Below, one piece after another: positions 1 through 10,012 of a DNA stretch of 64,000 nucleotides. The stretch covers positions 1 to 64,000 of the forward strand of contig NZ_FXTL01000005.1 in assembly GCF_900182665.1 (NCBI RefSeq), in the 5' to 3' direction. The number at the start of each line of letters is the position of its first letter. Within the stretch, counting starts at the first letter, position 1. The position numbers and the translations under genes are program-made. Source of the stretch: Propioniciclava tarda (GTDB lineage: Bacteria; Actinomycetota; Actinomycetes; Propionibacteriales; Propionibacteriaceae). Under the pieces are notes generated by a model. It was not told the origin of the DNA, ran no database searches, and saw only the letters and a list, made by a program, of their open reading frames with translations.

Positions 1-688
1 CTGACTCACCCTCGCCGCTCGACAGCCGCGACGGCGACCCACCCGCCACCCACGACCAACCCGCCGTCAGATAGACGCCTTGTTCAGCAGGCTCCTAGGC
101 GCCGAGCTGGCCCGGGTCCACGCAGCCCTGGCAGAGAAGTTCGCGACCTCCACGGCGTCCGGCGACGACCTCGCGAATGAGATGACCCGCCGGCTCGACG
201 CGGCCGTCGCAGCGGCCCCCGCGCTGGCGCCCTACCGCGACGCGCTGGCGTCCGAGTTCGACACCCTGCGGAGCGCGGACCTGGCGGTGCAGCGCGTCCA
301 CGGCGACTTCCATCTCGGGCAGACGCTGCACTCGCCCAACGGCTGGACGATCATCGACTTCGAGGGCGAGCCGGCGAAGTCGGCCGCAGAGCGACGTGCT
401 CCCGACTCGGTCTGGCGCGACGTCGCGGGCATGCTGAGGTCGTTCGACTACGCCCGCAGCGCGCACGCCGAGCCCCTCGGCGACAGCGCTCGAAACTGGA
501 CGCGACAGGCACAGACGGCGTTCTGCGAGGGCTACTGTGGGGCCAGGGAGGCACCCCGTGCCCTCCTGAGTGCATACGAGGCCGACAAGGCCGCGTACGA
601 GGTGGTTTACGAGACGCGCAACCGTCCGGACTGGGTGGCGATTCCCCTGGGAGCCGTTGCCTTACTAGCAACATCGGTGAAGGAGTAG
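1..688 (+). CDS. mak: Maltokinase, C-terminal part (5' end outside window, probable frameshift)
   Basis: This is the C-terminal half of maltokinase (Pep2/Mak), an aminoglycoside-phosphotransferase-fold kinase that phosphorylates maltose to maltose-1-phosphate for the GlgE alpha-glucan pathway. The Brenner-type catalytic loop RVHGDFHLGQ and the metal-binding segment IIDFEGEP are intact, followed by the family's RSFDYA region. Codons with GC-rich third positions run in frame 3 from base 3 to a TAG at 72-74, while the kinase part is read in frame 2. The reading frame therefore seems to break near base 70, as if one base were missing. The only in-frame restart is a TTG at 80. It ends 2 nt before glgB. 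Frameshift or assembly error cannot be told apart here. Confidence 0.8.
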
Positions 689-690
689 TC

Positions 691-2706
691 ATGGCAATAG
701 ACCAGTTCGGCGGGCTTGGTGGCTGGGATTTCGAGGGGTTTCACTCCGGCGGAGACACCGAGTGCTGGAAGCGCCTCGGCGCCCACCTCGTCACCCTGCA
801 CGACGACGAGCGCGGTGAGGTCAAGGGCACGCGCTTCACCGTGTGGGCCCCCAACGCCCAAGCCGTGCGCATCAACGCCGACTTCAACTGGTGGACCGGC
901 GACGCTATGCAACTGATCCCCAACACGGGCGTGTGGGTGATCTTCGTCGAAGGTGTCGGCGAGGGGACGCTGTACAAGTACAACATCCTCGGGGCCGACG
1001 GGGTCTGGCGCGAGAAGGTCGACCCCATGGCGACGTTCGCCGAGCAGGCGCCGGCCAACTCGTCGATCGTGTACGAGTCGAAGTTCGTCTGGGACGACGA
1101 CGAGTGGATGGCCAAGCGCGCCACGACCCAAGCCCACGCCGCCCCCATGTCGATCTACGAGGTCCACCTGGGCGGCTGGCGCAAGGGTAAGAGCTACCTC
1201 GAGTTGGCCCACGAGCTGGTCGAGTACGTCAAGTGGCAGGGCTACACCCACGTCGAGCTGATGCCGGTGGCCGAGCATCCGTTCGTGCCCAGCTGGGGCT
1301 ACCAGGTGACCAACTACTTCGCGCCGCAGAGCCGCCTGGGGCGTCCGGACGACCTGCGCAACCTCATCGAGGCGCTGCACAAGGCGGGCATCGGCGTGAT
1401 CCTCGACTGGGTGCCTGGCCACTTCCCCAAGGACGAGTGGGCCCTCGGGCGCTTCGACGGGACGGCGCTCTACGAGCACGCCGATCCGCGCCAGGGTGAG
1501 CACAAGGACTGGGGCACCTACATCTTCAACTACGGCCGCAACGAGGTGAAGTCGTTCCTGGTCAGCAACGCGCTGTACTGGGTGAGCGAGTTCCACATCG
1601 ACGCGCTGCGGGTGGACGCCGTGGCGTCCATGCTCTACCTGGACTACAGCCGGGAGCCGGGTGAATGGGTCCCGAACCAGTTCGGCGGCAACGAGAACCT
1701 CGAGGCGATCGACTTCCTGCGCTACGTCAACAAGCACCTCTACGAGCGCGTCCCGGGCGTCTGCCTGATCGCCGAGGAGTCGACGTCGTTCTCGGGCATC
1801 ACCCGTGAGGTTCACAACGGCGGGCTCGGCTTCGGCTTCAAGTGGAACATGGGCTGGATGAACGACTCGCTGCGCTACCTCGCGCTCGAGCCGATCTACC
1901 GGCAGTGGCACCACAACGAGATGACCTTCGCGATGGTGTACCAGTACACCGAGAACTTTGTGCTACCGATCAGCCACGACGAAGTCGTGCACGGCAAGGG
2001 CTCGATGATCAACAAGATCCCCCAAGACGACTGGCGTAAGTTCGCGACGCTGCGCGCCTTCTACAGCTACATGTGGGCGTTCCCCGGCAAGCAGTTGCTG
2101 TTCATGGGCTGCGAGTTCGGCCAGCGCTCGGAGTTCAACGAGGACGCCTCGCTGGAGTGGTGGGTCACGGATCTGTGGGGCCACCACGGCCTGCAACGCC
2201 TGATCAAGGACCTCAACGAGCTGTACGTCGCCCATCCGGCTTTCTGGAAGCTGGACAGCGATCCGGCGGGCTTCCGCTGGATCAACGCCGACGACGTCAG
2301 CGGCAACACCTTCAGTTGGGTGCGCAGCGACGGCGAGGGTCAGCAGATCGCGTGCGTCATCAACTTCAGCTCCGAGCCGCGGCATGACTACCGCATCGGC
2401 CTGCCGGCCTCCGGCACCTGGACCGAGATCCTCAACAGCGACGCGGCCGTCTACGACGGCTCCGGCGGCGTGGGGAACCTGGGTCGGGTCATCTCGACCG
2501 CCGATCCGAGCAACGGCTTCGACCACAGCGCGCTGGTGCAGGTGCCACCGCTCGGCGCGGTGTTCTTCCGCTACGAACCCGAGCCGGTCGCCATCGAGGA
2601 GAAGGCGGACGCCGACTACGTGCCCAAGCGGTCGGGCGCGACGCGCGTGACGGCCCCCTTCGACCTGGACGCCGCCCCCGAGCACCTGGCCGTCGAGCGG
2701 GAGTGA
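691..2706 (+). CDS. glgB: 1,4-alpha-glucan branching enzyme GlgB
   Basis: GlgB makes the alpha-1,6 branches of glycogen or of GlgE-derived glucan. The 671-residue protein has an N-terminal CBM48 domain (about residues 40-130), a GH13 barrel and a C-terminal all-beta domain. Catalytic residues are visible: nucleophile D309 in DALRVDAV, acid/base E362 in LIAEEST, and D430 in ISHDEVVHG. The ATG start has a good ribosome site (GAAGGAG). It lies 2 nt after the maltokinase stop, so the two are presumably co-transcribed, which fits the TreS-Mak-GlgE-GlgB pathway. The first residues are shorter than in enzymes with a duplicated N-terminal module. The last 40 residues are charged and look poorly conserved. 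Confidence 0.97.
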   Translation: MAIDQFGGLGGWDFEGFHSGGDTECWKRLGAHLVTLHDDERGEVKGTRFTVWAPNAQAVRINADFNWWTGDAMQLIPNTGVWVIFVEGVGEGTLYKYNILGADGVWREKVDPMATFAEQAPANSSIVYESKFVWDDDEWMAKRATTQAHAAPMSIYEVHLGGWRKGKSYLELAHELVEYVKWQGYTHVELMPVAEHPFVPSWGYQVTNYFAPQSRLGRPDDLRNLIEALHKAGIGVILDWVPGHFPKDEWALGRFDGTALYEHADPRQGEHKDWGTYIFNYGRNEVKSFLVSNALYWVSEFHIDALRVDAVASMLYLDYSREPGEWVPNQFGGNENLEAIDFLRYVNKHLYERVPGVCLIAEESTSFSGITREVHNGGLGFGFKWNMGWMNDSLRYLALEPIYRQWHHNEMTFAMVYQYTENFVLPISHDEVVHGKGSMINKIPQDDWRKFATLRAFYSYMWAFPGKQLLFMGCEFGQRSEFNEDASLEWWVTDLWGHHGLQRLIKDLNELYVAHPAFWKLDSDPAGFRWINADDVSGNTFSWVRSDGEGQQIACVINFSSEPRHDYRIGLPASGTWTEILNSDAAVYDGSGGVGNLGRVISTADPSNGFDHSALVQVPPLGAVFFRYEPEPVAIEEKADADYVPKRSGATRVTAPFDLDAAPEHLAVERE

Positions 2707-3458
2707 GCGACGACGTTCTGCGGCTGAGCTGGGACGACGCTACCTCCGTTGACCGGCTGCGCGGCGTCCTGGCTGCCCTGGACGCCGCGGGCGGTCCCGT
2801 ATCGGGGCGGGTGGAGGTGGCGGTCGCGTCGCCTTCGCCACGCGGCGTCCGGACGCTGCTGCACCAGCACGGCTTCCGGCTGGAGGGGCGGTCGCGACAG
2901 TCCCGCCAGACGGCGTCCGGGCCGGCCGACGTGCTGCACTACGCCCGCCTCGCCGACGATCCCGCCGAGGGCCGGGAGCGGTTCACCGCGGTCATGAACT
3001 CGGTCACGCCGCGCAAGCGGCTGATCGCGCACGCGTTGGTGACGGACGCCGCGGGTCGCGTCCTGCTGTGCGAGACCTCGTTCAAGGCCGACTTCGAGCT
3101 GCCGGGCGGCATCGTGGAGCCCTTCGAGTCGCCTCGCGTGGGTCTGGTCCGCGAGCTCACCGAAGAGATCGGACGTCCGCTGGCCGTAGGCCGGGTGTTG
3201 GTCCTCGACTGGCTGCCGCCCTACCTCGGGTGGGAGGACGCGCTGGAGTTGATCTTCGATGCTGGCATGTTGGACGCCGACGCTGCGGCCGGCCTCGTGC
3301 CCGACGGCGCCGAGATCGTCGCCCTGCACTGGCTCGAGCCGGACGCCGCGGCGTCCGCCATGACCCCGATCGCCGGACGGCACCTGCGAGCGGCGCTGAA
3401 GGCACGGGAGGCTGGGGAGTCCGTCTACCTCGAAGCCGGCGACGTCATCGGCGCTTGA
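2703..3458 (+). CDS. Nudix hydrolase with an extra N-terminal domain
   Basis: This 251-residue protein carries a complete Nudix box (G-x5-E-x7-RELTEEIG, about residues 136-158), so it should hydrolyse a nucleoside diphosphate linked to another moiety. The substrate cannot be read from sequence. The first 95 residues precede the Nudix fold and loosely resemble an acetyltransferase-like or RNA-ligase-like accessory domain; I do not assign them. The GTG start overlaps the glgB stop by 4 nt (GTGA), which indicates translational coupling with glgB. The 3' end overlaps the convergent reductase gene by 14 nt. Confidence 0.88.
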   Translation: MSDDVLRLSWDDATSVDRLRGVLAALDAAGGPVSGRVEVAVASPSPRGVRTLLHQHGFRLEGRSRQSRQTASGPADVLHYARLADDPAEGRERFTAVMNSVTPRKRLIAHALVTDAAGRVLLCETSFKADFELPGGIVEPFESPRVGLVRELTEEIGRPLAVGRVLVLDWLPPYLGWEDALELIFDAGMLDADAAAGLVPDGAEIVALHWLEPDAAASAMTPIAGRHLRAALKAREAGESVYLEAGDVIGA

Positions 3459-4530
3459 ACGCCCCGCGATCGATCATCTGGGCGGCCATGTCTTCCAGCG
3501 ACTCCCACAGCGGCCGGTAGTTCACGCCGAGGCTCTCGCGGCTGCGGGTGTTGTCGACGAGCAGCACGTGCCCGATGTTGCGGGTCACGTACCGGCGCTG
3601 GATGGTGACCAGCGGCCCGACCGCCCACACCAGGGGCTTGGGCAGCGCGAACCGGGGTAGCGCCAGCGCCCGTCCGAATCGAGGACGCAGCAACCGAGCC
3701 ATCTCCATGGTGTCGGTGTCGTGGCCGCACAGCAGGTAGCGGCCGGAGGCGTCCGGCAGGAAGGCGGCCGCCACGTGCGCCCGCGCGACGTCGCGGACGT
3801 CCACCGCGGGCAGCGGCAGCCGGACCCCTCCGAAGCGCATGGTGCCGTCGCCGAGCATCTTCATGATGGTGAAGGAGTCCGACGTCGGATCCGGGTTGAG
3901 CGCCGGCCCGAGGACCATGCCCGGGTTCACCGCCACGAGCCGCCAGCGGTCCTGGGCGTCCGCGATCCGCCACGCCTCACGCTCGGCGAGGGTCTTGCTG
4001 TACAGGTAGGGCTCGTAGGTCAACGACGCGGTGGTGTTCCAGAGCGACTCGTCCAGGACGCCGTGCGGCGCCTGCTCGGACTCGATGGCGTCGCTGTAGA
4101 CGGCCGCGATGGAGCTCGTCAGCACCACCCGCTCGACCGACGGCGTCGCGCTCGCCGATTCCAGCACCGAACGCGTGCCCAGGACGGCGGGGTCGACGAG
4201 GTCGCGCTGCGGGTCGGCGACCGCCCGGGTGAACGGCGATGCCGTGTGGATCACGACCCGGCAGCCCCGCATGGCCTCGGTGTAGGCCCCGGGGGTGAGT
4301 AGGTCGGCGGCGAACAGCTTCAGCTCCCCGGGAGCGGCGTCGGCCATGGCGACCAGGTGCGCGACGCGAGCGGAGGCGTCCGGATCGCGCACGGCCGCAT
4401 GAACGGTGACGCCGGCGTCCAGCAGCGCCTTGACGACCCAGCCCGCGACGTAGCCGGTGGCCCCGGTGACGAGGACGGGCGCGTCAGTCGGGACGTCGAT
4501 GCCGCTCAGGTCGACGCTCAGGCGCGCCAT
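3445..4530 (-). CDS. NAD(P)-dependent epimerase/dehydratase-family reductase (dihydroflavonol-4-reductase-like)
   Basis: This is an extended short-chain dehydrogenase of 361 residues. The Rossmann motif TGATGYVAG lies at about residues 22-30, the catalytic Ser is in LTSSIAAVY and the Tyr/Lys pair in YLYSKTLAE. The nearest classical relatives are dihydroflavonol/cinnamoyl-CoA/aldehyde reductases; the bacterial substrate is unknown. The ATG start overlaps the TGA of the upstream gene by one base (TGATG), so it is the second gene of a two-gene minus-strand unit with the YbbN-like protein. Nothing in the context identifies the substrate. Confidence 0.88.
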   Translation of the reverse strand: MARLSVDLSGIDVPTDAPVLVTGATGYVAGWVVKALLDAGVTVHAAVRDPDASARVAHLVAMADAAPGELKLFAADLLTPGAYTEAMRGCRVVIHTASPFTRAVADPQRDLVDPAVLGTRSVLESASATPSVERVVLTSSIAAVYSDAIESEQAPHGVLDESLWNTTASLTYEPYLYSKTLAEREAWRIADAQDRWRLVAVNPGMVLGPALNPDPTSDSFTIMKMLGDGTMRFGGVRLPLPAVDVRDVARAHVAAAFLPDASGRYLLCGHDTDTMEMARLLRPRFGRALALPRFALPKPLVWAVGPLVTIQRRYVTRNIGHVLLVDNTRSRESLGVNYRPLWESLEDMAAQMIDRGAFKRR

Positions 4531-5423
4531 CAGTAGAGCGCCGACATCAGGTCGCGGCGGGCCTTGAGGACCATCGGGTCCGACGAGCCGATCGTCTCGA
4601 ACAGGGCGAGCAATCGAACCCGGGCCTTGTCCCGATCGGCGCCGGACGTGGCGCGGACCACTCCGATCAGCCGGGCGAACGCTGCCTCGGGCACACCGCC
4701 GGCCACCTCCATGTCGGCGGCGGCCAGCTGGGCGTCGACGTCGTCGGGGTGGGCCGTCGCGCGGGCGATCACGAGGTTCGGGTCGGCGTCCCCGAGCCGG
4801 ACCAACAGCTCCGCCCCCGCCTTGCCCGCCGCCGCCTCGGAGTCGCCAGGGGTGGCCGACAGGATCTTGTCGAACTCGGCCACGGCGAGGGCGTAGTCGC
4901 CGGCCTCCATGGCGGCATCGGCGGCTGCGAACCGAACGTCCGGCTCGAGCGGCGCCTCGGCCTCCGCACCGGCCGCGACGGGCTGCGCCTTGGCCACAAC
5001 CCCATTGGCGACGGCCGCCTGGATCAGCTGATCGATCAGCGCCGACACCTCGGATCTCTCCCGGGTGCCCTGGAACAGTGGCATGAGCTGCCCCGACAGC
5101 ACGCCGACGACCATCGGGACCGCCTGGATGCCGAGCGCCTGCGCGATGCGCGGGGCGGCGTCCACGTTCAGCCGGACCAGGAGCCAGCGTCCGGCGGCGG
5201 CGTTGGCGAGGGACTTGAGGTCGGCCGACAACGCGTCCGCGTTCGCGCGCGGGCTGTAGAACTCGATGACGACCGGATGCCGCATGGACAGGTTCAGGAC
5301 GTTCTCAAACGTCTTCTCGTCGGCCTCGACCACGTAGGACGCCCCGGCGGGCGTCTTGGCGGCGGCGGCGAGTCCGGACAGGTCCATGGCATTGGCACCG
5401 AAGCTGGCGTTCATGGCGCCCAT
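4530..5423 (-). CDS. Thioredoxin-fold/TPR co-chaperone, YbbN (CnoX) family
   Basis: The N-terminal 130 residues form a thioredoxin fold. The CxxC active site is replaced ([10 protein letters not shown] where ECWAPWC-type sequence is expected), so it is not a redox thioredoxin. The C-terminal half has the TPR-like helical repeats of YbbN/CnoX holdases (for example [22 protein letters not shown]). Such proteins bind unfolded clients and deliver them to chaperones. M. tuberculosis Rv1324, close to glgB, is the likely positional counterpart. A -10-like TACGGT on the minus strand lies at 5438-5443. Starts at 5423 (used) or 5414 are both possible. Confidence 0.85.
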   Translation of the reverse strand: MGAMNASFGANAMDLSGLAAAAKTPAGASYVVEADEKTFENVLNLSMRHPVVIEFYSPRANADALSADLKSLANAAAGRWLLVRLNVDAAPRIAQALGIQAVPMVVGVLSGQLMPLFQGTRERSEVSALIDQLIQAAVANGVVAKAQPVAAGAEAEAPLEPDVRFAAADAAMEAGDYALAVAEFDKILSATPGDSEAAAGKAGAELLVRLGDADPNLVIARATAHPDDVDAQLAAADMEVAGGVPEAAFARLIGVVRATSGADRDKARVRLLALFETIGSSDPMVLKARRDLMSALY

Positions 5424-5549
5424 TCTCGCATCACCGAACCGTACGCTCCGTCACGCGATCGAGCGCCCGGGAGGCCGACCCGCTCCACCCGACGCGCCAA
5501 CAAGCGACAACCTCACCGGCGCGAGCACCGGGCACGGCAAGATGGGGGC

Positions 5550-7178
<1,629 letters not shown>

Positions 7179-7192
7179 GTCCCGCACAGCAC

Positions 7193-7220
7193 GAGGGCCC
7201 CGGAGCAATCCGGGGCCCTC
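7193..7220. terminator. Bidirectional hairpin terminator between pgm and the PH-domain gene
   Basis: A perfect 11-bp inverted repeat (GAGGGCCCCGG / CCGGGGCCCTC) with loop AGCAAT lies between two convergent genes, followed on the + strand by ATGGTTTTGA. It is likely to serve both. Confidence 0.8.
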
Positions 7221-7232
7221 ATGGTTTTGAGG

Positions 7233-7868
7233 TCAGCTGCCGTCTCCGGCCGATTGCGGGCTGCGCCTGCGCCTGAGGCGTCCGGCGATGCGAGCCAACC
7301 GCGACGGGTCGGCGTCCGAAGCTTCGTCGAAGAAGTCGTCGTACTCGCTCGCGTCGCCAGCCTGCGCGCGCAGGCCCGAGCGCTGGATGACCGTTTGGAT
7401 CATCAGGTCGCGGCGGACGATGTCGGGCACGTAGGGGACGCGTTTGAGGCCCTGGTCCTGGGCGGCGGTCTCGAACACGAAGTGGCCATAGTTGAGCACC
7501 TGGCCCAGCAGCGGACGGTTCATCGTGATGTCCAGCAGTCGCGCGATCGGCACGCTCGCCATCTCTTGGTTCAGCACCCCGTGCACGCGGAACACTCGCA
7601 TGTTGGTGACGACGAACCTGTCCATGTTCTGCGTGTGGATCTTCCAGATGCCGACCAAGCCGAGGATCAGACCGGCCCAGAGCCCGGCAGCCCACCATTG
7701 GCGCAGGAGCGGCATCGCGACGAAGCAGACGATCCCGAGCAGCACGAGGCCCAGGCCCGGCACGCGGGTGATCCAGTGCCGTTCCACCTGATCGACGACG
7801 AACTCCCCCTCCGACGACAGCAGGTGACGCTCAACTCGCGGACTCAGCAGGCCCGCAAAGAACGACAT
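7233..7868 (-). CDS. PH-domain membrane protein (bPH2/YdbS-like)
   Basis: The protein has 211 residues. Two membrane segments (about residues 36-55 and 60-77) precede a bacterial pleckstrin-homology domain of the YdbS type, seen in MDRFVVTNMRVFRVHGVLNQE and ARLLDITMNRPLLGQVLNYG. The tail is charged and Arg-rich (about 175-211). The ATG at 7868 was chosen because the frame upstream has no homology and because it lies 2 nt after the stop of a small membrane-protein gene, giving a tight operon. The role is unknown; such proteins sit in the envelope. Confidence 0.85.
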   Translation of the reverse strand: MSFFAGLLSPRVERHLLSSEGEFVVDQVERHWITRVPGLGLVLLGIVCFVAMPLLRQWWAAGLWAGLILGLVGIWKIHTQNMDRFVVTNMRVFRVHGVLNQEMASVPIARLLDITMNRPLLGQVLNYGHFVFETAAQDQGLKRVPYVPDIVRRDLMIQTVIQRSGLRAQAGDASEYDDFFDEASDADPSRLARIAGRLRRRRSPQSAGDGS

Positions 7869-7870
7869 CG

Positions 7871-8026
7871 CTAGGCGGCCAGTTGGGTGAAGAACCGGCC
7901 GATGGAGTCGAATGCGGTGAAGACCGTCTTCACGATGCCGGCGGCCGCTTCGGGACGCGTGACGAGGTAGAAGATCAGGAACGCGACGATGAGCGCCCAG
8001 ATGGCGTTCTTGATGAGTTTGCCCAT
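7871..8026 (-). CDS. Small single-span membrane protein, 51 aa, unrecognised
   Basis: This short frame encodes 51 residues beginning MGKLIKNAIWALIVAFLIFY. It has one transmembrane helix (about residues 7-23), followed by an amphipathic segment ending FFTQLAA. A good ribosome site (GGAGG on the minus strand) precedes the ATG, codons are GC-rich at the third position, and it ends 2 nt before the PH-domain gene. A -10-like TAGTCT (minus strand) lies at 8051-8056. I do not recognise a family. Coupling suggests it acts with the PH protein in the membrane. Confidence 0.75.
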   Translation of the reverse strand: MGKLIKNAIWALIVAFLIFYLVTRPEAAAGIVKTVFTAFDSIGRFFTQLAA

Positions 8027-8079
8027 GACAAGCCTCCGGGGAAGATGGCGAGACTACGCGGACACTCTTCCGGACGGCG

Positions 8080-8150
8080 CCTGCGTCCGGCCCGCGACGC
8101 GCCGACGTGGATCGCGGCGTCCGAAGTCTCGACCGGGGCTGGAGCGTCCG
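8080..8150. repeat. Cluster of the GGCGTCC-type motif in non-coding DNA
   Basis: Within the 211-bp gap between the divergent small membrane-protein gene and the epimerase gene, GCGTCCG occurs at 8093-8099, within 8116-8123 and at 8144-8150. This shows that the window-wide GGCGTCC/GGACGCC excess is not only a codon or dipeptide effect. See the findings. Confidence 0.6.
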
Positions 8151-8237
8151 GCAAGGCCCCCTTGAACCGCCCAATTCATGGCCGCCCTTGCCTCGAACGC
8201 GCGCCCCGGCGGCTGGCGTCTGTGCCAAGGTTGTGGC

Positions 8238-8690
8238 ATGGATAATTCAGATCTCTTCGTCTGCATCGATCACATCGGTCTCGCGGTCCCCGACATGGAC
8301 GAGGCCCTCCGGCTGCACGTTGACGTGATGGGCTGGCGCTTGCTGCATCGCGAGCAGAACCAGGAGCAGGGCGTCGACGAGGCCATGTTGGGCACCGGCG
8401 CGCAGGGCGACGAGAACGCCATGATCCAGTTGCTCGCCCCGCTGTCCCCTGAGTCTGCCGTCGGCAAGTTCATCGAGAAGAACGGCGGACGCGGCGGCAT
8501 CCAGCACATCGCCTACCGCGTCGCCGACATGGACGCCGTGGACGCGACCCTCCGCGAGCGCGGCGCGACGCTGCTCTACCCGGCACCGAAGTCAGGAACG
8601 GGCGGGGCCCGCATCAACTTCATCCATCCCAAGAGCACCGGGGGCGTCCTGCTCGAGATCACGGAGCCACCGGCGGCGCCGCATCACTGA
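8238..8690 (+). CDS. mce: Methylmalonyl-CoA epimerase
   Basis: This 150-residue vicinal-oxygen-chelate enzyme converts (2R)- and (2S)-methylmalonyl-CoA in the propionate (Wood-Werkman) pathway, next to B12-dependent mutase. The metal ligands fall at H12, Q64, H90 and E140, matching the spacing of the Propionibacterium shermanii enzyme. The ATG at 8238 is supported by that numbering. CAAGGT lies six bases before it and could be a -10 box for a leaderless mRNA. The pduO gene 5 kb downstream belongs to the same metabolism. Confidence 0.95.
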   Translation: MDNSDLFVCIDHIGLAVPDMDEALRLHVDVMGWRLLHREQNQEQGVDEAMLGTGAQGDENAMIQLLAPLSPESAVGKFIEKNGGRGGIQHIAYRVADMDAVDATLRERGATLLYPAPKSGTGGARINFIHPKSTGGVLLEITEPPAAPHH

Positions 8691-8793
8691 TCCCTCGCCC
8701 CGAGCGGGGTCGACGGCTCATCAATGTCGGATTCTCAGAGACTCCATAGCGCCCGGAGCGTCTACCAGCGGCGGCGCCCGTCCGCGCTCCGAC

Positions 8794-8799
8794 TAGCAT
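8794..8799 (+). promoter_or_regulatory. Probable -10 box for the DivIVA-like gene
   Basis: TAGCAT matches the actinobacterial TAnnnT -10 consensus. It would start transcription near 8806, giving a leader of about 37 nt that contains an upstream start codon with its own ribosome site. No clear -35 element is seen. Confidence 0.4.
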
Positions 8800-8811
8800 G
8801 GGCACGGAGGA

Positions 8812-8880
8812 ATGAGCGTTCAAGATGTGAGAAGAGGATCTCGTGAGCCAGCACCCCAGTGGACTCGACCTGTTCGATGA
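8812..8880 (+). CDS. Possible 22-aa upstream ORF overlapping the DivIVA-like start
   Basis: An ATG at 8812 is preceded by a good ribosome site (CGGAGGA) and opens a 22-codon frame. It runs out of frame across the GTG start of the next gene and stops at 8878-8880. It may be a leader peptide or chance; only its position and ribosome site support it. Confidence 0.3.
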   Translation: MSVQDVRRGSREPAPQWTRPVR

Positions 8881-10012
8881 GAAGGCCTCCGCCGTGCGCG
8901 GTTTCTCGACCGTGATGCGGGGCTACGAGAAGAAGTCGGTGGACGATTACATCCGCGACATCGAGCAGCAGGTGGCCCAGCTCAAGCACCAACTACGCCA
9001 GACCCAGCAGGAGCTCACGGCGGCGAACCTGCGGCACGACGACACCGACTACAGCAAGCTCGGCGCGCACACGGCGTCCATGCTCAAGGTCGCCGAGTCT
9101 CAGGCCGCCGAGCTGGTCATGAAGGCCGAGAGCCAGGCCGAGGTGATCCGGGCCCAGGCGCAAGAAGCGGCGGACAGGCTCAAGAGCGAGCGTGAGCGGA
9201 CGCACCACGAGCAGCGGGCCTTCGGGATTGCCGAACTTCAGGGGCTGCGGGCCGAGCTCGACGCCCAGACCAAGCGCGAGCTGGACTCCGCGCAGGCGGA
9301 AGCCCAGGCCCTGCGCCAGTCGGCCGACCAGCATCGGCAGATGGTGATCAAGGACGCCGAGACGCAGGCGTCCGCCCTGATCGCGGCGGCGCGCACCGAA
9401 GCTGCGCACCTCGTGGCCGTCGCCCAGGCCGACGCGGACGCCCTTCGCGCCGAGGTCGCCCGCCACCGCGAAGAGTCGCTGGCGGCGCTGGCGTCCGAGC
9501 AGGCCGGCCTCCGCGACGAACTGGCGTCCCTGATGGCCGACGCGCGGTCCAAGTCGGACGCCCTGCAGGACACCCTCGCCCAGGCCGCGGCCGACCTGCG
9601 CACCCGCCAGCAGGCCGCGCTGGCCGACGCCGAAAGCCTCAAGGCCGCGGCCATCACCGAGGCGGCGGCGCTGATCGACCGCGCGAAGGCCGAGGCCGAG
9701 GCTCATCGCGTCGAGACCGAAACCGCGCTGATCAGCCGCTCCGAGGAGCTGCAGCGCGAGCAGAACCTGCTCAAGCAGCGCAAGGAAGCCCTCATCGCCC
9801 AGCTCAGCAACCTGAGCTCCTTGGCGACCATGTCGGCGCTCGAGTTCCCCGATCAAGACGGCAACCATCCCATCTCGGCCGAACTCATCGACATCGAGGA
9901 CGCCGCACCGCAGGCTGAGAGTTCCAAAGGTGCTGATCCCCAGGCCGACCACGCTGAGGACCACCGAGCCCAAGACCGCAAGGCCGAGGACTCCGAAGAA
10001 GAGCCTCGGTGA
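8843..10012 (+). CDS. DivIVA-domain coiled-coil protein
   Basis: This 389-residue protein begins with a DivIVA-like segment (about residues 15-60: GFSTVMRGYEKKSVDDYI). It continues as a very long Ala/Glu/Gln/Arg coiled coil (about 60-330), like the polar-growth scaffolds Wag31, Scy and FilP of actinobacteria. The last 60 residues are acidic and disordered. It probably assembles under the membrane at poles or septa. The GTG at 8843 has a weak AGAGGA site. The stop overlaps the next start by 4 nt (GTGA), so it is coupled to the AI-2E-type membrane protein. Confidence 0.85.
   Translation: MSQHPSGLDLFDEKASAVRGFSTVMRGYEKKSVDDYIRDIEQQVAQLKHQLRQTQQELTAANLRHDDTDYSKLGAHTASMLKVAESQAAELVMKAESQAEVIRAQAQEAADRLKSERERTHHEQRAFGIAELQGLRAELDAQTKRELDSAQAEAQALRQSADQHRQMVIKDAETQASALIAAARTEAAHLVAVAQADADALRAEVARHREESLAALASEQAGLRDELASLMADARSKSDALQDTLAQAAADLRTRQQAALADAESLKAAAITEAAALIDRAKAEAEAHRVETETALISRSEELQREQNLLKQRKEALIAQLSNLSSLATMSALEFPDQDGNHPISAELIDIEDAAPQAESSKGADPQADHAEDHRAQDRKAEDSEEEPR

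Noticed and set aside
4749-5549. Open frame extending pgm about 270 codons upstream
   Set aside because: It is antisense to the YbbN-like gene, has no family resemblance, and the normal phosphoglucomutase length begins at 5550.
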